Shown here: piece after piece, positions 11,804 through 20,711 of the stretch | Layout of the letters: every line of letters begins with the position of its first letter | Position numbering within the stretch: position 1 is the first letter of the stretch | NCBI RefSeq assembly: GCF_932526225.1 | Contig: NC_064045.1 | Location: 11,836,442-11,900,441 of the forward strand | Direction: 5' to 3' | Origin: Nematostella vectensis | Taxonomy: Eukaryota > Cnidaria > Anthozoa > Actiniaria > Edwardsiidae | DNA length: 64,000 nt | Made by a program: the position numbers and the translations under genes | The notes under the pieces: model-generated | What the model was told of the DNA's origin: nothing | The model's input: only the letters and a program-made list of their open reading frames with translations | The model's database searches: none

Positions 11804-12421
11804 TTACTCGAACACCTCGCTCCCGAACTCCTCGCGAATTTCTCCCAGTCTCTTTTTCATCTTTTCGCGTGTTTCCAGGGAGGGCCCTTTCCAGCTTTTT
11901 TTCTCACGCGATGCGAGGCCGTGCCAAGCTCTGATAGCGGCCTTGAGCGCGAAGTATCTCTCTTGTTCCCGAAGTATTAGCCATAACTCTTCGTCGGAGA
12001 TATGCCCGTCTTGCAGAGTCTTAGAGACCAGCTCGCTGATCGAGTTTTTCTTACTCTCCGCTAAAACCATCGTGTCTTCGTGTTTAGCCACCTTGCTCGT
12101 AAGACCCCTAGAGACTATCCCTGCGCCTGCGCCCACGACACCGACCAGCCCAGCGACCCCTGCCAGCGGACCGCCGATCAGAACCCCTATCCCACTCAAA
12201 GAGACCCCTAACCCAGCGCTGGAAAGCGCCCCTGCAGCGATACCGGATGCCACAGACACAGCATGGGTAACGGCAAAGGCGCGCTTATACTTCTTCCGCA
12301 CCTGTCCATGATGCGTTATCTCGTTGTCTAGAACCGCCGGAGTGTCACATATTTTCTGGAGTCGGAAGCTTGACAAACTCAGAGGAAGATGCTGTGGCAC
12401 AAACGGGGATGTCGGGTCCAT
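11804..12421 (-). CDS. Polinton-associated two-segment membrane protein, unknown function
   Basis: 205 aa from an ATG at 12421. A charged stretch (RKKYKRAF, about residues 42-50) is followed by a long Gly/Ala/Val/Leu-rich region (about residues 55-105) able to form two membrane helices. A soluble C-terminal part follows with TSKVAKHED, then SISELVSKTL and ISDEELWLILREQERY, then a basic tail. I recall this layout as a very common cnidarian family tied to such elements. The role is unknown; a membrane-active virion component is a guess. Its start overlaps the end of the upstream gene by 77 bp in another frame. Confidence 0.7.
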   Translation of the reverse strand: MDPTSPFVPQHLPLSLSSFRLQKICDTPAVLDNEITHHGQVRKKYKRAFAVTHAVSVASGIAAGALSSAGLGVSLSGIGVLIGGPLAGVAGLVGVVGAGAGIVSRGLTSKVAKHEDTMVLAESKKNSISELVSKTLQDGHISDEELWLILREQERYFALKAAIRAWHGLASREKKSWKGPSLETREKMKKRLGEIREEFGSEVFE

Positions 12422-12605
12422 AGACGACTTTCTCGTGCGGCCTCCCGCGGGTTTCTAGGCAAGCGAGAACGTTTGAAGGCTCGCCTAAGGAGAGGCATTG
12501 CGTGCGGTCTACGATATCGCAGCAGATGTAGAGGGCCTCTATTTTCGGCAAAGCCACCTTAAGTGGGGGCCCCCACAAGGGCAGTGCGAGGCCCCGCTCC
12601 CCCAA
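12345..12605 (-). CDS. Small Polinton-associated protein, unknown function
   Basis: 86 aa starting MGERGLALPLWGPP, followed by a compact segment EALYICCDIVDRT and then GEPSNVLACLETRG. The LYI-x2-D-V strand followed by G-x-PSNVL recurs, as I remember, in small proteins of cnidarian Polinton-like elements. The last residues overlap the start of the 11804-12421 gene in a different frame, so the C-terminus may be altered by a frameshift. It lies directly downstream of the 12606-12971 gene, suggesting co-transcription. Confidence 0.6.
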   Translation of the reverse strand: MGERGLALPLWGPPLKVALPKIEALYICCDIVDRTQCLSLGEPSNVLACLETRGRPHEKVVYGPDIPVCATASSSEFVKLPTPENM

Positions 12606-12971
12606 CTAATTGTCTTTAGCCTCTAGGCCAAATAGTGCGCAAAGTTCGGCATTTAGGAACGCAACGCCATTGGACATGAGCGCGATCTTCCCAGTGAGGG
12701 GATCCAGCTTCGCGGTCAGAACCTCGCTTTCAGCGCGGTTGATCGTTTCCACGATGGGTTTGGCCGTGTGGTGCCCGGCTGGCAGGGTAGCGATGGGCGG
12801 GAGGGCGGATATAGTCGTTATCTGATGCTCCCGCTCGAGATTATACCAGCTGTCAAACAGCGAGCACTGCCGGAGCGCCGCGAAGCATGGGCGCCTTATC
12901 GGCCGCTCGAAGTAGAGTGTCTGTTCGCCTTTGGTGAGCACAGTATGTAGGACCACCATTGTGTTGAACAC
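12606..12971 (-). CDS. Small Polinton-associated protein (PPGHY-type), unknown function
   Basis: 121 aa. Visible segments are FERPIRRPCFAALRQCSLFDSWYNLE, too long to be chance, then LPAGHHTAKPIVETIN and a C-terminal hydrophobic end LNAELCALFGLE. A pattern of aromatic-rich start, CSL-x-SW-x-L, then a P-x-GHY-like turn is one I associate with small proteins of cnidarian and echinoderm virus-like elements. Its stop directly abuts the next minus-strand gene. It is transcribed divergently from the gene at 13177 across about 205 bp. Confidence 0.62.
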   Translation of the reverse strand: MFNTMVVLHTVLTKGEQTLYFERPIRRPCFAALRQCSLFDSWYNLEREHQITTISALPPIATLPAGHHTAKPIVETINRAESEVLTAKLDPLTGKIALMSNGVAFLNAELCALFGLEAKDN

Positions 12972-13176
12972 AGCCCGCCTTCGTGTTTAATAGGACTGAG
13001 CATGGATTGGGAAGGCTGGCGGATGCTGAACGAGGTGGCGGCCCCCCGAATGGGGGGCGGAAGAGACGAAGAAGGCGGCAACTGCGGCATGAGCCTCTAT
13101 AGCCGAACATATCGAACACGCTATAGCCGAACAAGTCAAACGCGCAAAACCCGGTTTCCCTAGGTCTCTGACCCTC
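12972..13176. promoter_or_regulatory. Divergent promoter region with CTATAGCCGAAC direct repeat
   Basis: This 205-bp gap separates two divergent transcription units. It contains two copies of CTATAGCCGAAC (about 13096 and 13121) with CATATCGAACACG between them. Position and repetition suggest a regulatory site; no factor can be named. Confidence 0.4.
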
Positions 13177-14544
13177 GTGCAAAAGCTGCTCTACGCCGTG
13201 CCCGCGACCCCCGTGGAGAGCACGGCCTCAGACATCACCCCACTACTCACACAGCTAGAGATACACGTGGCTGAGGACAAATCATTCACGACTAGGGTCC
13301 GAGACATATTGAAAGAGACAGTAGTCACGCACAAGTCCGCCAAGGAGTCTCGCCGGTGGCTATCGGAGCCTTCCTATGGGTACTGGCCACAGCAATTCAA
13401 CTTTGCGGTCTGGTGCGCAACCGCCGGATGCGGGGTGTCCCTAACCGACCCCGCTTTTGCCACTTTCCCCTCTGTCATCAGGGGATTTCTAAGGTTTCAC
13501 GTCTACTTTACCACGCAGAGGATACTCTACGAGCTCGGCGCCCCCCTGCCTGGCGACAGCCCGTTCACGCAAAAAGGTAACCCCTACAAGAAGGCCGCTT
13601 TCGAGCGTCTATGTATAGAGTTCGGTTTGCCGCGTAAGCCGGACTTCCGATGGAAAGGCAGGCGGAACCACGGGCTAGGCGATGTGTTTGTGTTCTACCC
13701 CTGGGGAGGGGTATCGCAACGTGAACGTGATCCGTGGCTACGACACGGCGGCGGACGAGTACCCGAGCCACCTCAATCTGTTTAGCGACGAAGGTGGGAC
13801 GTACAATAGTGGGAAGCAGGTGGGTTTCATACGCAACGACGACCACGGGGGCGTGCAATATAGCTGGTTTGCGCCTCCCAAAGGTGAGGGGCTGACACAA
13901 GCAGGGCTAGGAAGACTCGATCGCTCGGTCGAGGCGTTCGTCTACACAGTGCTTGGCGCGCAGGTAAACGTCCGTTCCTCTATCGCGGGGGCCGATGGGC
14001 CGGTCATGGAGGAGCAGGCGGAGTTCACGAAGCTGCTTGAAGACGCGATCATAGAAAACGACATCGCTCAAAGCGTGCAAAGGAGGCCGTGCAGGAGGCC
14101 AAGGTGAGATTGAGTCTTACGGTCGCACCAGGAGTGTGGCTGATGCCGAGCGATCTGGTGATAAACATGCAAAGCGTCGTGGGCTACAATAATAAACTAC
14201 AGAAAGCCACAGACTCCATGACGCTCGGCGCAAACGCGATCAACACCGAGACAAAGCCAGTCGGTGCTCATAAGATAGCCGGTGGGCATCCTATGGTGCA
14301 ACACGTGACTGATCCGAGGGTCGACCGTGTGCCGTTCCGGCGGCGAAGCAAGGCTTTAGCACCTGCGAAAGCGCACGTAGAGGGCGCGGCGCCTGCCCCC
14401 TCTCCACGTATGCATGCTGCGCATAGCATGACTGCCGCCGGAACGGCAGGCGCACCCGGACCGGGCGAAAAAAATGACCACACCGCCCTCAAGGCGGGGT
14501 TGTCGGCACTCGCGGTGGCCGCGGCGTATTACTTGTTCCGATGA
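13177..14544 (+). pseudogene. Polinton structural-type protein (about 455 aa), frame-disrupted
   Basis: Three overlapping open frames (13177-13785, 13682-14107 and 14089-14544) read as one protein interrupted by shifts near 13700 and 14085-14100. The first part has LLTQLEIHV, ETVVTHKSAKESRRWLS and an aromatic, Cys-containing core near FNFAVWCATAGCGVSL, followed by FLRFHVYFTTQRILYE. The second part is beta-rich (NVNVIRGYD, VQYSWFAPP, VEAFVYTVLGAQ). The last part ends in a Pro/Ala-rich linker and a membrane helix (LSALAVAAAYYLF). I recall homologs in coral and anemone genomes. A capsid or penton role is possible but unproven. The true start is unclear: the frame opens at a GTG, with no good ATG. 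Confidence 0.62.
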
Positions 14545-15464
14545 TTGCTTTGCATACGACGAACCAAGAACGCGGCTACGGCTAGAATGAGAAGCCACGC
14601 ATTTTCGCCAAGGAATTCCACCGCTTCTCCTGCAGCCTTAAACACGAAGTTTGCGATGCTGCCTACTAGCCCAGGGAGAAGCTCGCCTAACTTTTTCTCG
14701 ATAGCCTTAAGCCCGTTACCGACCCCTCTGGCCACGGAGGAGAGCGACTTGCCGAGCGACGTCACAATGGCCGCGATCGTCGTCGCTACGGCCAACCCGA
14801 TAGCGGTTACGGTAAAGCCGTACTTTTTGAAGATGGCTTTGATGCGCCCTCTGAGCGGCTTTCGGTTCTCGAGTTCTCGGTTTTCGCGTTCTAGTTCGTC
14901 GATCTCGGATAGCCTTTCCTCGTTGCGCTCACGGGCCTCTTGGCGGCGACTCTCTGGCGTGTTAGGGTCGTCGATGGTCTCCCTGTCTGTGGCTACCACC
15001 CCTTGCAGCTCTTGGACTCGTTCTGTGTTCTACTGAATGACTGCGTCTATCTCTGCCACGGACCCCATCGCCAGCTTGAAGCCTTTCAGCTTTGCAACGT
15101 CCTGTTGAACGCCCCCGTTCTCATTGAACAGCTGCCTTGGTTTAGTCCAACCTCCTTTGTCGAGGTTGCAAACCCGTATTAGCTTCTTTCCCCTCCGGTC
15201 TGACTGGAACCGTATCAGATTCTCGTTAAGGTCTGGGTTTTTCTCCCTGAGGGACTGGGGACCGAGTCTTGCCGCTGCACCCTCTGTGGTGAACGAGGTT
15301 TCAGCGGTCGTCTGCGTCCGGGTCCCCCGCGATGACGTGCTCGTCATTGGGATCGACTTCCCATCGTCGGTGTCAAACGGGATAAGGGGCGTCGTCTCGT
15401 CGTCCCCCGCTCCGCGATTGGCGGACGCACCCGGCAAGGTATCGTCAACGTCAACATCACCCAT
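14529..15464 (-). CDS. Polinton-associated amphipathic/membrane protein with an in-frame TAG
   Basis: A single reading frame runs from ATG at 15464 to a stop at 14529, interrupted only by a TAG at 15030-15032; both halves are in the same frame. The N-terminal half is acidic and Thr/Ser-rich, then soluble (RGKKLIRVCNLDKGG). After the TAG come a coiled-coil-like acidic stretch (about ERNEERLSEIDELERE), a basic KKYGF segment, and a Gly/Ala/Val-rich amphipathic region with GVGNGLKAIEKKLGELLPG and a final membrane helix WLLILAVAAFLV. This helix-loop layout is one I remember as abundant in cnidarian Polinton-like elements. The function is unknown. It diverges from the capsid candidate across an AT-rich promoter. 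Confidence 0.72.
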
Positions 15465-15522
15465 GATGCGTGCGCTTCGTACTTTATGTATATATATAAT
15501 ATATATAATATACGTAATAGGA
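15465..15522. promoter_or_regulatory. Bidirectional TATA-rich promoter between two divergent Polinton genes
   Basis: Runs of TATATATA and AATATATATAATATACGTA at about 15487-15512 lie between the minus-strand start at 15464 and the plus-strand ATG at 15523. This sharply AT-rich island in G+C-rich DNA is the obvious promoter for both directions. Confidence 0.6.
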
Positions 15523-16607
15523 ATGTCAATCAGCGATAAACTTGACCCCCGACGAACACCCAGACTCCTCTGGGGTTGAAAGCCGAGAGAACTGTTCACC
15601 GGGTCACTCTCGGCTTCCCCCCGGCGAGACGCTATATGTGGCGGTCCCAAAGCTATCGGGAGGCGTCACGCTTGTGCCTGGCTCCTTGAGGGTCGGTTTC
15701 GGTCTCTCCATCTCAGGCCAAGCGAATAATACCGTCGTGAACAACGTCGGTCGAAATCTCGTTAGCCGCCTGAAAATCACGTTTGCAGGAGAAATGCTCC
15801 AGGACACCAGCCACTACGATGTCTTCAAGACGTATGGGGAGCTTTACCTGTGCAGGGTCAAGAGAGAGGAGCGCCTGGAGCAGGGCATACAGTCAGAAAA
15901 CATGCGCAAGCTTCGCTCCAAGGCTGGCGATAAAGCGACTAGTAACGCCATAGAAAACGCTCTAAACGCCGCCCACGGGGCGAAGTACACCATCCCGCTA
16001 GACCATTCTCTGCTGACGGACCACGGCGTACTGTACCCAAGGGCGCTCTCCGAGGCGCTGCTCTTCGAGATCACGCTCGCAACAGTTGACCAGGTAGTAG
16101 TCGGAAGCGATGCTACCAAATTATCCTACGGCATCAAAAACCTAGAGCTGGAATACGAAAGCCTGAGGGACGACAACCTCGCCCGGTCTGCAGCCGCCGC
16201 CTACCAAAACGGCACAACGTTCTTCTACGAGCAAGTGAACCTCCACAAGACCTTCGTGATTAGCAAAGGGACGGACAGCATAATCAACGAGAGTGTCAAC
16301 CTGCCGCGAAGGTCTATGAGTGGTCTGTTGCTCCTCTTTGTGGAGCCATACACCGCAGGGGTTTGCGACTCTGAGAAGTTCGTGTACCCCGACATCAAGA
16401 GCGTCCGCGTTACAATCGACGGTATGCCAAACAAGGTCTTCAGCCAGGGACTACGCCCCACGGATTTCTGGAGGGAGGCGAAAAGTTGTGCATCTCGAGA
16501 TAAAACGCACGGCAAGCGGCCAGTGTACCGTAAACTGTCACGTGTTTGTGGTGGCCGACGCCCAAATGAACCTTATGAACGGACAGCTAGAGTCCATACA
16601 ATACTGA
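15523..16607 (+). pseudogene. Candidate major capsid protein of the Polinton, frame-disrupted
   Basis: An ATG at 15523 starts a frame that must shift after about seven codons (near 15542) to enter the long open frame ending around 16480. The last ~35 residues are in a third frame and end in LESIQY at 16607. The long frame is beta-rich (LYVAVPKLSGG, SLRVGFGLSISG, LVSRLKITFAGEML) with LDHSLLTDHGVLYPRALS and LLLLFVEPYTAG, and sits directly before the packaging ATPase, as capsid genes of these elements do. Compared with relatives I remember, a stretch before the last strand seems to be missing near 16485. Capsid identity rests on position, size and beta-rich character, not on a diagnostic motif. 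Confidence 0.58.
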
Positions 16608-16619
16608 GCACAGACATCA

Positions 16620-17203
16620 AAACGCGTTTCTGCGCGAAGCGCTGCGCAGGAACGGCAAGCGGTATGGACCCGAAAAAACATCCCATTTAACGCTCTCATC
16701 GTGGGCCCGACGTCATGCGGGAAGACACGATTCATACTGGACCGGCTGCGCGGCCCTTTCCGGGGCAAGTTTGACTACATCGTACTCGTGTGCCCTACCT
16801 TTGTCTACAACAAAACATACGACGGCTTTGGCGAGGGCGACAATCGTCTGTTTGTCGTCACACCTGAGGCGGGTCAGATCGACATACTGCTGAGGTTTGC
16901 ATCCGCCGTCTTCGAAGGCACTATTACGCTAATCATACTCGACGACTGTGCGGCCTCGAAAGACGAAAAGTGGCGCTCTGACCAGCTCGTCAACTTGACG
17001 TTCAGCGCGCGCCACGTGGGTATTAGCGTGTGGGTGATCACGCAGCAGCTCACCAGCATCACGAAGCCGTTCCGTGAGAACATAGCGGCCTTGGTGGTCT
17101 CTATACGCCGAGCAAGGCGGACATGAAAGCTATCCTGCATGACTACGGCGCGGAGCTCTCAGAAGAGAAGATGAAAGAGTACATGAAGGCCCTCAAGACA
17201 TAA
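16620..17203 (+). pseudogene. Packaging-type ATPase (FtsK/HerA-A32 class), frame-disrupted at both ends
   Basis: The open frame 16701-17126 starts at a Walker A (GPTSCGKT), followed by FDYIVLVCPTF, a Walker B-type strand with acidic residues (LIILDDCA), and a sensor-like segment VWVITQQLTSI. This order matches the genome-packaging ATPases of Polintons, adintoviruses and related DNA viruses, which pump DNA into the capsid. The N-terminal ~25 residues and the C-terminal ~37 residues (to a TAA at 17203) lie in other frames, pointing to indels near 16675 (in a run of A) and near 17100. The catalytic motifs themselves are intact. Confidence 0.8.
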
Positions 17204-17286
17204 AAGTTCTCGAAGTTAGAGTTTTGCTTGCGTCACCCTTATATCATCGCCCTAGTTGAAGGGTAAGCGCAGTAAACCACCGCCCA

Positions 17287-17362
17287 CGTATACGTATATA
17301 TATATACGCATCGATCACACCGCCCTCAAGGCACCTGAATACGTATACGTATATATACACAC
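17287..17362 (+). promoter_or_regulatory. Alternating GTATAC/TATATA promoter-like motif, two blocks
   Basis: ACGTATACGTATATATATATACGC at 17287-17309 (given here in part) and ACGTATACGTATATACAC at 17340 lie just upstream of the ATG at 17393. The same alternating purine-pyrimidine word occurs before other genes in this element and in both terminal repeats. Confidence 0.5.
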
Positions 17363-17391
17363 GTGTTGCACCTTAGCCACGGCAGGGGTGC

Positions 17392-17997
17392 ATGATGAGC
17401 GACGAATACTTTGAGAGTCTTCTTGAGGGGGGCGCCGCCGGCCTCCCGGCCGTCGAGTCGCTGGGCTGCTCGACGCAGTCAACCGGGACGGCTACCAGAT
17501 GTGAGCAAACTGAGATAGCAGACGCGAAGGAGAAACTCGCGATTCTCATAGCCTCGGGGAAGTCGAGAGAAATGGTAGGCAAGGCCCTGACTCACGACGA
17601 CGTCAAACGCATGAGCGCCGAGGAGGTGAGAAAATACGAGAAGCGATACGAGACCGCTCTAGCCAACCGGACTACAGACGCCCTGGCAGATAGCTTTCTT
17701 AAGCTTACGACCAAGCTAGTAGGCATGGCGCTGCCGAAAGACAGTGTGGTCGATCCCCACAATGACCTAGTGTCCGACTACATCATCAACAACGAGCTCC
17801 GCACATTGTGCGGAAGCCTGTCTCTACGCTGCGGTCGTTTGATGGCTTTAGCCGTCGGGGCGTTACACGTAGCACGCCATGTGAACACCGCCGGAACGGC
17901 AAGCGCTGACACGCGGTGCCAACACGAGGTAGCAGTCGCGGACCCACCAGTGGTTTGCCAGCAAACGCACACTGGCGAGTCTGCCATCCCAGAGTAG
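17392..17997 (+). CDS. Polinton-associated helical protein, unknown function
   Basis: 201 aa from MMSDEYFESLLEGGAAG. The core (about residues 40-150) is helical and charged: AKEKLAILIASGKSREMVG, LTHDDVKRMSAEEVRKYEKR, LADSFLKLTTKLVGMALP, then a Leu/Ala-rich stretch LSLRCGRLMALAVGALH that may be a membrane or packing helix. The C-terminal ~35 residues look unstructured and may be altered by a frameshift. I recall homologs beside integrases in cnidarian elements. The role is unknown. Confidence 0.68.
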   Translation: MMSDEYFESLLEGGAAGLPAVESLGCSTQSTGTATRCEQTEIADAKEKLAILIASGKSREMVGKALTHDDVKRMSAEEVRKYEKRYETALANRTTDALADSFLKLTTKLVGMALPKDSVVDPHNDLVSDYIINNELRTLCGSLSLRCGRLMALAVGALHVARHVNTAGTASADTRCQHEVAVADPPVVCQQTHTGESAIPE

Positions 17998-18050
17998 ACG
18001 TTCATTTGAAAGCTTGCCACTTCTTCAGCAACCAAGTAGTTGCACCACAA

Positions 18051-18635
18051 ATGGAGGGACCTCAAGGAAGTACTAGTGCCCAGCATCTCGCGGAACCTGT
18101 GAAACAAGCTGCGGATCAAACTGCTCATGAACCTGCACGTACGCCTTCGGCGTTAGTCACGAGCCCCGAACCACCCGCGACCCGAACTAAACACCCTGGA
18201 CGAGTCGAAGCTGGAAGGCGCTTGGCAAAGTGGAACCGACTTAACAGTGCGAAGAAAAAAGCTGTGCAACACGTTGGGTCGCCGGTCGCTGGCGAGTCGC
18301 AGGGACACGAAGATGTCTTCGGCACGCCTTCGACACACACACCAGTCCCGGAAAGCAGCTCTGCTTGGTCGGCTAGCTCGGTTATCGGGGTCGCTGGTCT
18401 TCTAGTGTCATTGATCGGCCTCTACACACGTAGGCGGGAGCTAGCTGCCGCGTCCACTCGTACACCAGCTGTTAATCAGCGAGCTACCGAAGGTACCGAC
18501 GACGTGACTCCGCCGGCAAGGTCGCCACTGGCGGCCGCACAGCAGATCAAGGATCGACCACTTGCCGTTCCGGCGACAGCGCTTCGCGCTCCCGGACAGT
18601 GCAAATCTCGCAATGAAGTAAGCAGACATTTTTAA
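18051..18635 (+). CDS. Polinton-associated single-pass membrane protein, basic N-side
   Basis: About 194 aa from the ATG at 18051 (MEGPQGSTSA). A Pro/Ala/Thr-rich N-terminal third leads to a basic block HPGRVEAGRRLAKWNR with NSAKKKA, a linker, then one membrane helix SSVIGVAGLLVSLIGLY stopped by RRRE. The tail after the helix is low-complexity. The KHPGRV-x-AGRRLA-x-WNR word followed by a membrane helix is one I remember from other cnidarian elements of this kind. The open frame extends upstream to 17916, but the ATG at 18051 is the natural start. Confidence 0.65.
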   Translation: MEGPQGSTSAQHLAEPVKQAADQTAHEPARTPSALVTSPEPPATRTKHPGRVEAGRRLAKWNRLNSAKKKAVQHVGSPVAGESQGHEDVFGTPSTHTPVPESSSAWSASSVIGVAGLLVSLIGLYTRRRELAAASTRTPAVNQRATEGTDDVTPPARSPLAAAQQIKDRPLAVPATALRAPGQCKSRNEVSRHF

Positions 18636-18695
18636 AAACACAAGGGCCCCACCCATATCCGCACGTCCGTGCATCATACGCGTGTACGCATACAT

Positions 18696-18891
18696 ATGTC
18701 GACGACGCAGCAAAGCAAGATTACAAAGACCATCACCGACGCCGCAGTCATAACCGGCCTCGTCGCCGCGCGAAGACTTCATCAAAGACCCCTCCGCGAA
18801 CGCCATGAACTACGCAAAAATGACTGCCGCCGTTGCAGGTGCTGTCGCTTTGAAGGGTTACGTTGAGGACCAGAAGATCCTGCCCATGTAG
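18696..18891 (+). CDS. Small Polinton membrane protein, frameshifted
   Basis: It starts MSTTQQSKITKTITDAAVI at 18696. The first frame gives an Ala/Val/Ile-rich segment, then the sequence continues sensibly only in another frame from about 18770: DPSANAMNYAKMTAAVAG, then KGYVEDQKILPM and a TAG at 18889-18891. It would be about 64 residues with two short hydrophobic segments. One indel near 18765 separates the two frames. It follows an alternating CATACGCGTGTACGCATACATATG block. Confidence 0.55.
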
Positions 18892-18991
18892 TAGTGTACT
18901 GTGGCACACTACTACATGTGCAGGCCATGTATTAGACTCGTGTTCATGTATGTTCACGTACACACAGCACGTGAAACGTACACACTACTCG

Positions 18992-19402
18992 ATGGCCTCC
19001 ATCGCGATCTTGGTTGGTGGCGCCGTCCTAAACGCAACTGCATTCGTTGGTGGCAACTACCTCGCAAAGTTCCTGTCGAACGATGAGAGTCCTGCCTTAG
19101 CTGAGGAGGAGAGGCACTAGACTATGGAGACAATGGACGCTTCCAACAGCGGCGACAAAAAAATCCTCGATTGGCAAGCTCAAAGTCGCGAGAGAGGGGC
19201 CCTCGCAAAGCAAAACTTCAACGACACTGACTACGCGCTCAAACTCTACAACCAGACCCGACCAAAACAATCCCTGGAGTCGATGCGGGCTTCTGAGCTG
19301 TCCGACTACTACATCCCCAGCAAAACGCAGAAAAACGCCGAGTTGGCGTACATTGGCGCCGGCGCTCTAGCCATCGGCTACACAGCTAGCCGCTTGCTGT
19401 GA
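18992..19402 (+). CDS. Polinton membrane protein with an in-frame TAG (split into 42 and 92 aa)
   Basis: The first part, MASIAILVGGAVLNATAFVG and on, is a membrane helix plus a short acidic tail ending EEERH before a TAG at 19118-19120. The frame then continues without shift: a charged helix (KILDWQAQSRERGALAKQ), NDTDYALKLYN, SDYYIPSKTQKN and a second membrane helix AYIGAGALAIGYTASRL. Related proteins I remember are one continuous chain with the same two helices at the ends, so the TAG most likely interrupts a single gene. Downstream synthesis could restart at the ATG at 19124. Confidence 0.68.
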
Positions 19403-19450
19403 TGCAGCTGCCGTTCCGGCGCTGCATCTAGGCGGCCTTTTTCCATACTG

Positions 19451-19477
19451 CGCGTATACGTATACGTATACGTATAA
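19451..19477 (+). promoter_or_regulatory. GTATACGTATACGTATACG motif just before a Polinton gene
   Basis: Four tandem GTATAC units end 2 bp before the ATG at 19479. It is the clearest internal copy of the motif found in both terminal repeats. A promoter or initiator role is inferred from position. Confidence 0.5.
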
Positions 19478-19478
19478 G

Positions 19479-19759
19479 ATGATTGCAGACCAGTTGTGGA
19501 GTGCTATGCACGAGGTAGCAGCCGCTACTAAGCGAGTGACACCGAAGGTGCCGTCGATGTGTGGTTTATGTAGCTTTGGTGACATTGCTAACCGAAGCCT
19601 CGAGTTGTGGCGCGCAGACAGGGAGTGCGTTAAGAGGTTCGCCAATGTCGTTCTCCGGGGGCCTACCGACCTCAGAAAGACCGCCTCGGCACTACCCGAG
19701 CAGACGGCAACCGCCTGTTGGAGACTGATGACCTGTTGCAGTACATTGCCGACACGTAA
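19479..19759 (+). CDS. Small Polinton protein upstream of and overlapping the integrase
   Basis: Starts MIADQLWSAMHEVAAATKR. Charged helical core: LELWRADRECVKRFANVVLR, then GPTDLRKTASALP. After about 19690 the natural continuation is in another frame and ends LLQYIADT with a TAA at 19757-19759, so one indel is present. The TAA overlaps the integrase ATG (TAATG), a tight arrangement suggesting joint transcription. Function unknown. Confidence 0.55.
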
Positions 19760-20711
19760 TGGCGGCAAAGCGCATATCCGACGAAGAACTCGATGCGTTC
19801 CTTCGTCCTATATACTACGCCAGAGGTGGCTTCCAGGGAGTTACCGCTCTGAATGCCAAAATTCCTAAGGGCTCAGCCTCCATAGATCGAGTGCGCAAGT
19901 GGGTAAGCTCGCAGCCCGTCGGGGGCTACACAAAGACACCCCCTCCTCCGACTACCTACGCCCACTTCTCGGAGCAGATACCAAACCGTATCCACCAGTC
20001 GGACCTGCTATTCTTGCCAACCGACCGCGGGTACAAGTATGCCCTGACTGTCGTTGACGTGGCTTCACGATATAAAGCCGCCCGCCCACTGAGGACTAAG
20101 AGCGCGGCCGTCGTCTCCCGCGAACTCGCTGACATCTATGCAAAGGGGCCTCTCACATGGCCTAAAGTCCTCATGGTTGATGACGGCACGGAGTTCAAGG
20201 GTGCTAACACAAAGCTCATAACAGACCACGGGGTGGGGGTCCGACGGGCTGAACCAGGGCACCACAGGAGCCAAGCTTTCGCCAAGTCTTTCCATCGCTA
20301 GCTGGCACAGCGCCTATTTCGTGCGCAGTACTCGAAGGAGCTTGCATCAGGCGAAACAAACCGCAAGTGGGTTACCGCTTTGCCAATCGTCATCTCGGAC
20401 ATAAACGCAACGAAGACTCGCATGACTGGCTTTGCGCCTAAAGACGCCATAAAGCTGAGGCGCGTGCCTCTCAAAGCCGAAAAGCCCCGCTAGAGGTCCC
20501 CTGAAAGGTCGGAACGGAGGTGTACATCGCCGTAAACGAGGAAGACCTCCAGGACAAGGGCCGAGGGCGAGCGACGGACCCGTGGTGAACAAGCAAGGCA
20601 TACCCAATACTAAAGAGGGTTATGGAGCCCGGACAGCCAGTGTTGTATTACACGGCGTATTCTAAGCACGGCTTCACGCGTTCGCAGTTGCGTAGCGCCA
20701 CGCTAGCGTGA
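19759..20711 (+). pseudogene. Polinton retroviral-type integrase, inactivated
   Basis: The N-terminal part (MAAKRISDEELDAFLRPIYY) precedes an rve-fold core: HQSDLLFLP with the first Asp, YKYALTVVDVASRYKAARPL, and VLMVDDGTEFKG with the second Asp. At the position of the third acidic residue, 35 residues on, the sequence is QAFAKSF: Lys where Glu is expected. A TAG at 20299-20301 follows in frame, after which the same frame continues with LAQRLFRAQYSKEL and the rest of the core. After a frame change near 20490, a small C-terminal domain (EGTEVYIAVN region, GQPVLYYTAYS) contains a further in-frame TGA near 20586 and ends at TGA 20709-20711. This enzyme class inserts the element and makes the 6-bp duplication. 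This copy cannot be active as written. Confidence 0.87.

Noticed and set aside
16450-16700. Programmed ribosomal frameshifts joining the capsid candidate and the ATPase
   Set aside because: There are too many breaks of both directions throughout the element, without a consistent slippery site, so indel decay or sequence error is simpler.
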